Shown: positions 17,461 to 24,720 of the stretch, in pieces | Numbering within the stretch: the stretch's first letter is position 1 | Layout: every line of letters begins with the position of its first letter | Source of the DNA: Aquimarina sp. BL5 | Lineage (GTDB): Bacteria > Bacteroidota > Bacteroidia > Flavobacteriales > Flavobacteriaceae | Direction: 5' to 3' | DNA length: 64,000 nt | Assembly (NCBI RefSeq): GCF_003443675.1 | Contig: NZ_CP031963.1 | Coordinates: 4,872,501 to 4,936,500, forward strand | Translations under genes and position numbers: made by a program | The notes under the pieces: generated by a model | Told to the model about the DNA's origin: nothing | Databases searched by the model: none | Seen by the model: only the letters and a program-made list of their open reading frames with translations

Positions 17461-18279
17461 TTATTTTTTGGTGGTTGCAATAATAGCTCCATCTTTTGCT
17501 TTATCTCCGTAAATACTGATCGCCGTTGTAGCTTTTAGGAAATCAACTTCATCTAATTTATCTGATTTGGCTAATTCATCTAATGTTTTGAAATTAGATT
17601 CTTCTCCATCGATAATGATTAATTTATCAATATCTGGATCATCTACAAAGCTAAATTTCTTCGATTTACTAAAGTGAGATGGGAATTGTTGACCATTAAA
17701 AATAAAGTTTCCATCTTCATCTTCATTAAATTCAAAAGAATTCGTGATTTGATCTTTTAGCTTACTTATATCAAAATGCTGGCCGTTAAAAAATATGGAA
17801 TCTCCTTCTTGATCAAAATCGAAGTTAAATCTGAAATTCTGATTTTTTAAAATGCTATCTAGGTCAATATTCTGATGGTTAAAGCCAATTTGATTTTTCC
17901 AGGAAGCAATATCAAACATTCCAGAATTAGTGATATATAAATTGCCATTTTTATAGCCAAGCTCTACATCCGATATAGGTTCTGAAGAAGAGGAAGAGTA
18001 CTTGCTTTTAGCGCTTCCTTTTTTAAGAATAATGCTTAAACTAGTAATTTCATTTTGTTTGTTAAACTCTATTCTTTCTATGATAAATTCAATACCATTT
18101 TCAGAGAAAAAAGTTTTAAGATCCTCGAGCTCCTTTTCTGTAGTGTTTTTATTGATAGTGGCAATGATCTCATTAGGTTGAGATTCGTTCTGCATTCTAT
18201 TAATATATGTGCCAGAAGTAAATGCTGTTAGGGATAGTATACCTAGTATACCCATTCCTAGAATGATCCATTTTTTCAT
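17461..18279 (-). CDS. Secreted protein resembling the periplasmic output module of the neighbouring BlaR1-type sensor
   Basis: 272 residues with an N-terminal hydrophobic signal/anchor (WIILGMGILGILSLTAFTSG). Two parts recur in the M56 protein at 19594-21660. The first is a ~60-residue segment starting IIATINKNTTEKELEDLK, compared with IEFIINKSATKDHLEKVK there, both ending near NEITS. The second is a C-terminal IDGEES...SIYGDKAKDGAIIATTKK segment, compared with the two TonB-plug-like copies there ending AKDGVINITTKK and AKNGVVEVILKK. It lacks the membrane protease domain. Between them lies a low-complexity Asp/Phe-rich region. It may be a partner, decoy or degraded paralogue of the sensor; function is unknown. 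Confidence 0.75.
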   Translation of the reverse strand: MKKWIILGMGILGILSLTAFTSGTYINRMQNESQPNEIIATINKNTTEKELEDLKTFFSENGIEFIIERIEFNKQNEITSLSIILKKGSAKSKYSSSSSEPISDVELGYKNGNLYITNSGMFDIASWKNQIGFNHQNIDLDSILKNQNFRFNFDFDQEGDSIFFNGQHFDISKLKDQITNSFEFNEDEDGNFIFNGQQFPSHFSKSKKFSFVDDPDIDKLIIIDGEESNFKTLDELAKSDKLDEVDFLKATTAISIYGDKAKDGAIIATTKK

Positions 18280-18500
18280 ACTAAATATTGTTTTTCGGTT
18301 TTCGATTTTAATTGAAATGTATTCTTTTTTAAATACGAAAAATAGAAATCAATGTTGCAAAGTGAATCTTTAAAGAGCATTGTAATAAGGAGTTTTGGGT
18401 AATTTAATGTATGTAATAGTGGATTTAGTATCAATAATTTGGTGTTGATTTTTCTAGCTTTGGAGGAACTAATTTAAGTATAAACACAAACTCTAATTTT

Positions 18501-19355
18501 ATGAAAAATTTAAAAATTTTAACAAGGACACTTTTAGTGCTATTTGTTTTTTCGTTTTTCTCGTGCGAAAAAGAACCAGTGACCGCGATCAATGAATCTT
18601 CTCAAGATATTCCTAAAGAAATAGTAGAGAAAATTTCAGAATTGAACTTTAATCATACCCAAGTCACTAAAGAAATATTGACAGATATCGATGGTAGTCA
18701 AAGCGAGATGTATCTTATAGAAGACGATATTGCTTTTACTTACGATCAAATTATGCAAATGGATAATGGAGATGGTGTGCATAGTAAACAGTATCATACT
18801 ACTAATCTTGTAACTACTCCAAGAGCCATTCGTGTTGTGGGCTACAACGGAAATAATCGTTTTGGTCTAAGTGATATTGCTCAGACAGGTTTGAGGTATG
18901 CTGTGAATAACTATAATGCTATTAATGTGGATTTTCAGCTTGAATTAGTGTTTACAACTAATTTTAATGATAATGATATTGTGGCTTATACACAAACCAG
19001 TGCATCGGAGATAGCTCAAGATGGAGTGAGAGGAAGGGCTGGGTTTCCAAGTGGAGGAGAACCTTTTAAAAGAGTAATCATTAATGGTGGAGCAAATACT
19101 AATAATAATGATCAACTACTAGAGGGGTTATTCACTCATGAATTAGGACACTGTTTTGGATTAAGACATACTGATTGGGATACTCGTCAATCCTGCGGAC
19201 AAACCGGAGAACCCGTAAATCCGAATGGAGCAATTTATATTCCTGGTACCCCAGGAGCTAGTCAGGATCCAGGCTCAATCATGAATGCTTGTTTCCCATT
19301 TAATGGAGGTGAGTTCGGTGAATTTGATATAGTAGCCTTAGAATTCCTTTATTAA
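18501..19355 (+). CDS. Lipoprotein zinc metalloprotease with HExxHxxGxxH motif
   Basis: 284 residues. The signal peptide ends FVFSFFSCEKE with a lipid-acceptor Cys at residue 22. The catalytic motif HELGHCFGLRH occupies residues 213-223 (two His plus Glu214, third zinc ligand His223), and a Met-turn is likely at SIMNAC (Met261). The arrangement fits the M57 / 'dual-action HEIGH metallopeptidase' group of metzincin-like enzymes. Active at the outer membrane or cell surface. It is encoded on the plus strand between two minus-strand genes of the BlaR1-like system, without shared promoter sequence that I can see. Confidence 0.85.
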   Translation: MKNLKILTRTLLVLFVFSFFSCEKEPVTAINESSQDIPKEIVEKISELNFNHTQVTKEILTDIDGSQSEMYLIEDDIAFTYDQIMQMDNGDGVHSKQYHTTNLVTTPRAIRVVGYNGNNRFGLSDIAQTGLRYAVNNYNAINVDFQLELVFTTNFNDNDIVAYTQTSASEIAQDGVRGRAGFPSGGEPFKRVIINGGANTNNNDQLLEGLFTHELGHCFGLRHTDWDTRQSCGQTGEPVNPNGAIYIPGTPGASQDPGSIMNACFPFNGGEFGEFDIVALEFLY

Positions 19356-19533
19356 CGGTTTAAGAATGCTTTTAAAGAGCTCTTTTAGTTACGTATAACC
19401 TCCAACCAAAAATTAGCATTTGTAATTTGCTGGCTTTACTAAGGTCTAAACGTTTTTTGGTAAAGCTGGGAAGTAGTAGTTTGTTTAGTTTTGCGATAAA
19501 GATAAAAAGCTGTTTTTCCATATATCTAAAATA

Positions 19534-19566
19534 AAAAAACTCATCGAATTATGATGAGTTTTTGGT
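19534..19566. terminator. Bidirectional terminator between the protease and M56 genes
   Basis: Ten-base stem AAAACTCATC/GATGAGTTTT (19536-19545 and 19553-19562) with a seven-base loop, A-tract before and T-tract after. It can stop both the plus-strand protease transcript and the minus-strand M56 transcript. Confidence 0.8.
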
Positions 19567-19593
19567 TACTTGTTTATGTATGGTACAGTATGT

Positions 19594-21660
19594 TTATTTT
19601 TTTAAAATAACTTCTACAACACCATTTTTTGCTCCTTTACCATATTTCTCTATTGCCTTTTCTGCCTTATAAACATTTACTGATTCGATTTGTTTGTGTT
19701 TAATTTCTTCAAATTCCTTACGACTAATTTCTTTTCCGTCAACAAATATTAATGGTTTTGTATCGACTTCACCGATACTCATATTATTTTTGTCAATATT
19801 TAGATTAAAACCTGTGCCTTTTTTTTCGAGTTTTTTTGTGGTAATATTGATGACACCATCTTTTGCTTTTTTTCCGTATTTCTTAACACTAGCTTTACCT
19901 TTGGAGATATCAATACTTTGAATTTCCTCGGATTTTAGTTTTTTTACTTCTTTTTTGCTGGCTTTTTTTCCATCAATAAAAAATAAAGGATCTTTTCTCG
20001 AATTACCATCAAAATCAAAAATTGTTTTGTGATCATCTGAATTGATGAATATATGATCTTCATCATCATGGTGATCACTTCTTATAATAAACTTGTTTTT
20101 ATCACCTTTTTTTCTGATTACTTTTCTTTTATGCTTTTTGTCACCTTCTACAATAAAAAGACTTTCTCCTTCATCACCTGAATTGATTTCTATTACGTGA
20201 CCGTCGCTATGTTTATTGTGTTTGTTTTTACTAATCCTAATATTTTTATGACCACTGCTAGATTGTCCTATATTAATCTTATCGCTTTTACTGTCATAAG
20301 ACAAAACAAACGGAGTTATTGGAGTGTCGTTAGCAATAGAGAAATTAGCATTACTCTTTTTGGATGATACTTTAACGCTGATGCTGGTAATTTCATTCTT
20401 GCTATTTCTGTTGAGATCACTAAATGTTACTGTTACATCATATTCATTTTTAAAAATCCTTTTAACTTTTTCTAAATGATCTTTTGTAGCGCTTTTGTTT
20501 ATAATGAATTCGATTGCATTTTTTTTGACTTTGGTGTTTTTTGACTTTGTCAAAGGTTTTTCTTCTATTGGAGAGGTGATTTTTACGGTGGACTTACTAA
20601 CAGCAAGATTATGAGCCATTACATTTTGATGCTGTATTATATTGGGATGCTCTTTTTTAGAAGGAAGCAAATGTTCACTAATTTTAGTATCATCTTCCTT
20701 TTTAGTAGGAAATTTAATTTTTTCGGAAATAATATCGGCATCATTGCGCAAATCTTCCATCACAGAAGTAACTTGATCTGGAGTTTTATTTTGAATATAA
20801 TGTATCTCTGTTTTAGTATTAAAACTCCATAAAAACAAACATAATAGAGGCAATATAATTGTTGCTTTCCAGAGATTCTGTTGATTTGATTTTTTCTTGT
20901 TTAACATAACGATTCGTTTTTTGATTAATGATTGATAAAAATTATTCGTGATTGATGAGTAATTACTTGATGATACTTTAACTAAAGTTAATTGGTACTC
21001 TTTTTTTGAAGTAAGATCGCGGGTTGCTTCTTGATCAGCAATGAATTCTAGGTTTTGTTGTAAACTTTTTTTGTAAAGCCATATAAATGGGTTAATCCAT
21101 TGAAATATTGCAAAAATGTTGGTTATTAATATGTCTACTGTGTGGTATTGTTTTGCGTGTATTTTTTCATGCTTCAAAATCATTTCTAATTCCTTAACAT
21201 CATGGAGTATTGGGTTAAATATGATGTATTTGAAGAAAGAAAATGGAGCAATATCTTCTGTTGTTTTTAAAAAAGAAAACCCTTCATTTTTTCTATTCTG
21301 GCTCCTTTTAAAGATTTTTAATAGGGATATTAGTTGAAGAACAAAACGTCCCAATAGAATCAGTACGAAAGTGATATATATATTAAAGACAATTAACAAC
21401 CAATGTATTGGTTCGGGTTGGTTTTCTATAATGTCTGAGTGTGAAGAGTTGTATTCTATTGTTTGGAAAATGGGTTGTTCTATAAGTTCTATTGTAGTAA
21501 ACTCCAAAAATGGAAGCAATAATGAGCTTAGTATTCCTGTAAGTAAGAAATGCCTGTTAACTTTAAAAAATGTGTCTTTTATTAAAAGAAAGAAATAAAC
21601 AAGGTAGAATAAAGATAATATAACACTTGACTTAAGTAAGTAGATTAAAAAAGCTTCCAT
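19594..21660 (-). CDS. BlaR1-type M56 metalloprotease sensor with TonB-plug-like repeats
   Basis: 688 residues. Three N-terminal transmembrane helices (about 8-27, 37-53, 87-112) precede the cytoplasmic zinc protease site HEKIH (164-168) with Glu205 in NLEFIADQEA; a fourth helix is near 266-283. The remaining ~400 residues are periplasmic. They hold a Lys/His/Asp-rich section and two tandem ~55-residue repeats (FIDGKKASKKE...KAKDGVINITTKK and FVDGKEISRKE...GAKNGVVEVILKK) resembling TonB-receptor plug ends. In Staphylococcus BlaR1 the protease destroys the BlaI repressor after ligand binding. The penicillin-binding sensor domain is absent here, so the inducer is unknown. The blaI-like gene ends 4 bases upstream. 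Confidence 0.85.
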   Translation of the reverse strand: MEAFLIYLLKSSVILSLFYLVYFFLLIKDTFFKVNRHFLLTGILSSLLLPFLEFTTIELIEQPIFQTIEYNSSHSDIIENQPEPIHWLLIVFNIYITFVLILLGRFVLQLISLLKIFKRSQNRKNEGFSFLKTTEDIAPFSFFKYIIFNPILHDVKELEMILKHEKIHAKQYHTVDILITNIFAIFQWINPFIWLYKKSLQQNLEFIADQEATRDLTSKKEYQLTLVKVSSSNYSSITNNFYQSLIKKRIVMLNKKKSNQQNLWKATIILPLLCLFLWSFNTKTEIHYIQNKTPDQVTSVMEDLRNDADIISEKIKFPTKKEDDTKISEHLLPSKKEHPNIIQHQNVMAHNLAVSKSTVKITSPIEEKPLTKSKNTKVKKNAIEFIINKSATKDHLEKVKRIFKNEYDVTVTFSDLNRNSKNEITSISVKVSSKKSNANFSIANDTPITPFVLSYDSKSDKINIGQSSSGHKNIRISKNKHNKHSDGHVIEINSGDEGESLFIVEGDKKHKRKVIRKKGDKNKFIIRSDHHDDEDHIFINSDDHKTIFDFDGNSRKDPLFFIDGKKASKKEVKKLKSEEIQSIDISKGKASVKKYGKKAKDGVINITTKKLEKKGTGFNLNIDKNNMSIGEVDTKPLIFVDGKEISRKEFEEIKHKQIESVNVYKAEKAIEKYGKGAKNGVVEVILKK

Positions 21661-21664
21661 AGTG

Positions 21665-22021
21665 TTATTTTTTTTGTTCGATTACATCTAAAATTTCTCG
21701 TAATTCTTTTGCTGTAATTTTTTCTTCTTTGGCGAAAAATGAGACCATGTTTTTATAAGAATTATTAAAATATTGTGTCATCGCTTTGCTTACAAAATTA
21801 TTTCGATACGCTTCTTTAGTAATGATAGGATAGTACTGATGGGTTTTTCCATATGCCTTGTGTCCTATATAACCTTTGTCTTCTAAATTTCTGATGATCG
21901 TAGATACAGTATTGTAATGTGCCGTGTTATTTAGTTCGGCCTGTACTTCTTTTGCAAATGCTTTTTCTAGTTTCCATAAAACTTGCATGATTTCTTCTTC
22001 CTTATTAGTCAATTTTTCCAT
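21665..22021 (-). CDS. BlaI/MecI/CopY-type repressor
   Basis: 118 residues. An N-terminal winged helix (LTNKEEEIMQVLWKLEKAFA and HYNTVSTIIRNLEDKGYIGH) is followed by a C-terminal dimerisation helix region, the normal BlaI layout. It is the substrate expected for the adjacent M56 protease: cleavage would release repression. Three evenly spaced dyads immediately upstream are probable binding sites, implying autorepression of this gene pair. No beta-lactamase gene is present in the window, so the regulated function is not beta-lactam resistance as far as can be seen. Confidence 0.92.
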   Translation of the reverse strand: MEKLTNKEEEIMQVLWKLEKAFAKEVQAELNNTAHYNTVSTIIRNLEDKGYIGHKAYGKTHQYYPIITKEAYRNNFVSKAMTQYFNNSYKNMVSFFAKEEKITAKELREILDVIEQKK

Positions 22022-22051
22022 TTACAGATTTTTAAGTAGTTTCAAATATAT

Positions 22052-22107
22052 AACTATAAAAATAGTTATACAACTGTTTTTGTAGTTATTTAACTATTTT
22101 TTTAGTT
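22052..22107 (-). promoter_or_regulatory. Triple-dyad operator upstream of the blaI-like gene
   Basis: Three 16-bp inverted repeats of the form AACT-N8-AGTT: AACTATAAAAATAGTT at 22052, AACTGTTTTTGTAGTT at 22072 and AACTATTTTTTTAGTT at 22092. Their starts are exactly 20 bp apart, about two helical turns, so three dimers would bind one face of the DNA. The first lies 31 bases before the repressor's start codon. BlaI-family repressors bind dyads of TACA/TGTA or ACTA/TAGT type, which matches. Confidence 0.8.
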
Positions 22108-22206
22108 TTTTGGTTATGAAACCATATAAAATGAAATCAAAAAATGCTAGTTACATCCGTGACATATGGTATTCTTATTTTATATTCGCAAACAAATAAA
22201 TAGCAT

Positions 22207-23160
22207 ATGATACAGAGCATAGTTTTTGTAATAATCGGGTTTGTACTCTTAGTAGTTGGAGGAGAGTATTTAGTGCGTTCTTCAGTAGCCTTATCTTTTA
22301 GATTAAAGCTATCAAAAATGGTTATTGGTCTTACCGTTGTGTCATTTGCTACCTCTGCACCAGAGTTATTGGTGAGTTTACAGGCAGCTTTAGGTGGGTC
22401 TGCAGATCTTTCTCTTAGTAATATTATAGGTTCTAATGTAGCGAATATCGGATTGGTTTTAGGGATAACGGCGCTTATTGGGCCTTTAGCTATAGACAAG
22501 GATTTTTATAAATTTAATTGGCCTGTAATGATGCTACTATCTTTGGCATTGTATTTCTTTTTGGATAACGATGGTGTATTAACCAGAACCGAAGGTGGTG
22601 CGCTATTAATTTCTTTGTTTATTTATATGTTCTTATTAATTAAACGAGCAAGAAGACATGCTGATAAAATGATCGAAGAAGTAGATGACGCGTTAGAAAA
22701 GGTTTCTAATTTTAAGATGATTCTTTGGTTATTGATAGGAGGGGTGGCACTGTATTTCGGTTCAGAATTGTTGGTAGAAGGAGCAAAGGACATAGCAACT
22801 AGAATGGGAGTAAGTGAAGCTGTAATTGGACTTACTATGGTTGCAATAGGAACTAGTGTTCCAGAATTAGCAGCCTCCGTAATTGCTGCATTAAAACAAG
22901 AAAAAGCAATTTCTTTGGGTAATCTTATCGGTTCTAATATTTTTAATATAGCATCTGTTCTTGGTGTTACTTCGTTGATTCAACCAATAGCGGTTACCGA
23001 TCCAAGATTAATGAATATCGATATCTTTTGGATGCTTGGATTTGCATTGATTCTATTACCTCTAGCTTTTATTCCAAAAAAAATGATTTTAGGTAGACTA
23101 AAGGGGTTTTTGATTTTTGCTGGATATTGTGTGTTTATAGCTTTAGTATTTATAAAGTAA
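22207..23160 (+). CDS. Calcium/sodium antiporter (CaCA family, YrbG-like)
   Basis: 317 residues, about ten transmembrane helices in two inverted halves. Each half has the alpha-repeat: TVVSFATSAPELLVS with IIGSNVANIGLVLG in the first, and TMVAIGTSVPELAASV with LIGSNIFNIASVLG in the second. The acidic Glu in each G/A-T-S-x-P-E-L motif binds the cation. It exchanges Ca2+ for Na+ across the inner membrane. It diverges from the blaI-like gene, so the triple-dyad array could influence it as well. Confidence 0.93.
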   Translation: MIQSIVFVIIGFVLLVVGGEYLVRSSVALSFRLKLSKMVIGLTVVSFATSAPELLVSLQAALGGSADLSLSNIIGSNVANIGLVLGITALIGPLAIDKDFYKFNWPVMMLLSLALYFFLDNDGVLTRTEGGALLISLFIYMFLLIKRARRHADKMIEEVDDALEKVSNFKMILWLLIGGVALYFGSELLVEGAKDIATRMGVSEAVIGLTMVAIGTSVPELAASVIAALKQEKAISLGNLIGSNIFNIASVLGVTSLIQPIAVTDPRLMNIDIFWMLGFALILLPLAFIPKKMILGRLKGFLIFAGYCVFIALVFIK

Positions 23161-23407
23161 ATCTTTTCATTACTAATAAAGGAGGTAACAATTTTTCGTT
23201 AATATTTTGTAGCTGTCTAAAAGAATTTCTTGATTAAATACACACCCGATAAGAGTCAAGTTTTAGATGTGTTAGATAGTTGTTTGTTAAAACTAAAATT
23301 GTCTATATAAGAAAGCTAAAGAGGTCTTCTGGCGCTGAAGTAGTGATCAATAGTAAAACAAATTCTAGTATTGTATGAGAATGAGTATTGAAGAATTAAA
23401 AATAAAA

Positions 23408-23439
23408 AAGTCTCTTGAAAATATCAAGAGACTTTTTTT
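23408..23439. terminator. Bidirectional terminator before the GSII gene end
   Basis: Eleven-base stem AAGTCTCTTGA/TCAAGAGACTT with a five-base loop, A6 before and T7 after. It ends the minus-strand GSII transcript and any readthrough from the antiporter. The 247 bases between the antiporter stop and this hairpin show no gene. Confidence 0.85.
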
Positions 23440-23478
23440 GCGTTTAACAAGTTTTAGTTAGTTACTTGCTAAGAATCA

Positions 23479-24501
23479 TTATGCAGTAACTGCTGAAACA
23501 TCTGCAGTTTTTACAGTTTTTACGATTCTAGCTGCAATTTTATAAGGATCACCATTAGATGCAGGACGACGATCTTCTAACCATCCTTTCCATCCGTTTT
23601 CTACAGTGATAATTGGTATTCTTATAGAAGCACCTCTATCTGATACTCCATAAGAGAATTCATTAATAGATTGTGTTTCGTGTTCTCCTGTTAATCGTTG
23701 GTCATTAAATTCACCATAAACAGCGATATGTTCTTTAGTAACAGGTCTGAATGCTTCACAAATAGTTTCGTAAACTTCTTTAGATCCGCAAGTTCTTAAT
23801 ATTTCGTTAGAGAAATTCGCGTGCATACCAGAACCATTCCAGTCACCTTTTACTGGCTTAGGGTGATATTCAATATAGTATCCATATTTTTCAGTAAGTC
23901 TATCTAGTAAATATCTAGCAACCCATATTTCATCACCTGCTTTTTTAGCACCTTTAGAAAATAATTGGAATTCCCATTGACCACTTGCAACTTCCTGATT
24001 GATTCCTTCGAAGTTAAGTCCAGCATCGATACATAGATCTGCGTGTTCTTCTACGAAATCTCTACCATGAGTGTTTCTTCCACCAACAGAACAGTAATAC
24101 ATCCCTTGTGGTCCAGGATAACCACCAACAGGGAAACCTAAAGGTAGTTGTGTATTTCTATCCATAATAAAGTATTCTTGCTCGAAACCAAACCAGAAAT
24201 CACCATCATCGTCTATTGTTGCTCTTGCATTAGATTCGTGCGGAGTTCCATCAGCATTTAGAACTTCTGTCATTACTAAGTACCCATTTCTTCTTGTCGG
24301 ATCAGGATAAATAGCTACTGGTTTTAATAAACAATCAGAAGAACCTCCTTCTGCTTGTCTTGTAGAACTACCGTCAAAAGACCATACAGGACAATCTTCA
24401 AGCTTTCCACTAAAATCATCCTCAACTTTTGTTTTACTTCTTAGATTAGCAGTTGGCTTATAACCATCTAACCAAATGTATTCTAATTTAGCTTTACTCA
24501 T
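23479..24501 (-). CDS. Glutamine synthetase, type II (eukaryote-like short form)
   Basis: 340 residues, the GSII length. The beta-grasp domain has YIWLDGYKPTANLRSKTK and DDFSGKLEDCPVWSFDGSST; the catalytic domain has FWFGFEQEYFIMD (metal ligands), PVKGDWNGSGMHANFSN and the RGASIRIP loop. It makes glutamine from glutamate, ammonia and ATP. No adenylylation site of the GSI type is expected. A different glutamine synthetase, GSIII, is encoded divergently 219 bases away, so the pair share an intergenic control region. Confidence 0.94.
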   Translation of the reverse strand: MSKAKLEYIWLDGYKPTANLRSKTKVEDDFSGKLEDCPVWSFDGSSTRQAEGGSSDCLLKPVAIYPDPTRRNGYLVMTEVLNADGTPHESNARATIDDDGDFWFGFEQEYFIMDRNTQLPLGFPVGGYPGPQGMYYCSVGGRNTHGRDFVEEHADLCIDAGLNFEGINQEVASGQWEFQLFSKGAKKAGDEIWVARYLLDRLTEKYGYYIEYHPKPVKGDWNGSGMHANFSNEILRTCGSKEVYETICEAFRPVTKEHIAVYGEFNDQRLTGEHETQSINEFSYGVSDRGASIRIPIITVENGWKGWLEDRRPASNGDPYKIAARIVKTVKTADVSAVTA

Positions 24502-24694
24502 AATTAATACTTTATAAATTGAACTCTTAAAGGTTTCAAAATTAGTTTTAATTTATGATAACGGAAAAAAAATAGGGGGTCAAATGTGTTTTTTTTATTA
24601 ATTTTTATCAACACCCTACTTTTTTGCAGGGTATTTTGGTTTTATTCTAATTTTTAAAGAACATTTTTTTAATATCAACAATAAAAACTTCTTT

Positions 24695-24702
24695 TATATT
24701 TG
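24695..24702 (+). promoter_or_regulatory. -7 promoter element of the GSIII gene
   Basis: TATATTTG matches the Bacteroidota -7 consensus TAnnTTTG and lies 18 bases before the GSIII ATG. No TTG is found 19 bases further upstream, so only half of the promoter is recognised. Confidence 0.5.
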
Positions 24703-24720
24703 CCAAAAACTTACTCAATT

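Noticed and set aside
19594..22021. Beta-lactam resistance locus
   Set aside because: BlaI/BlaR1-like genes are present, but no beta-lactamase or PBP gene is adjacent and the sensor lacks a penicillin-binding domain.
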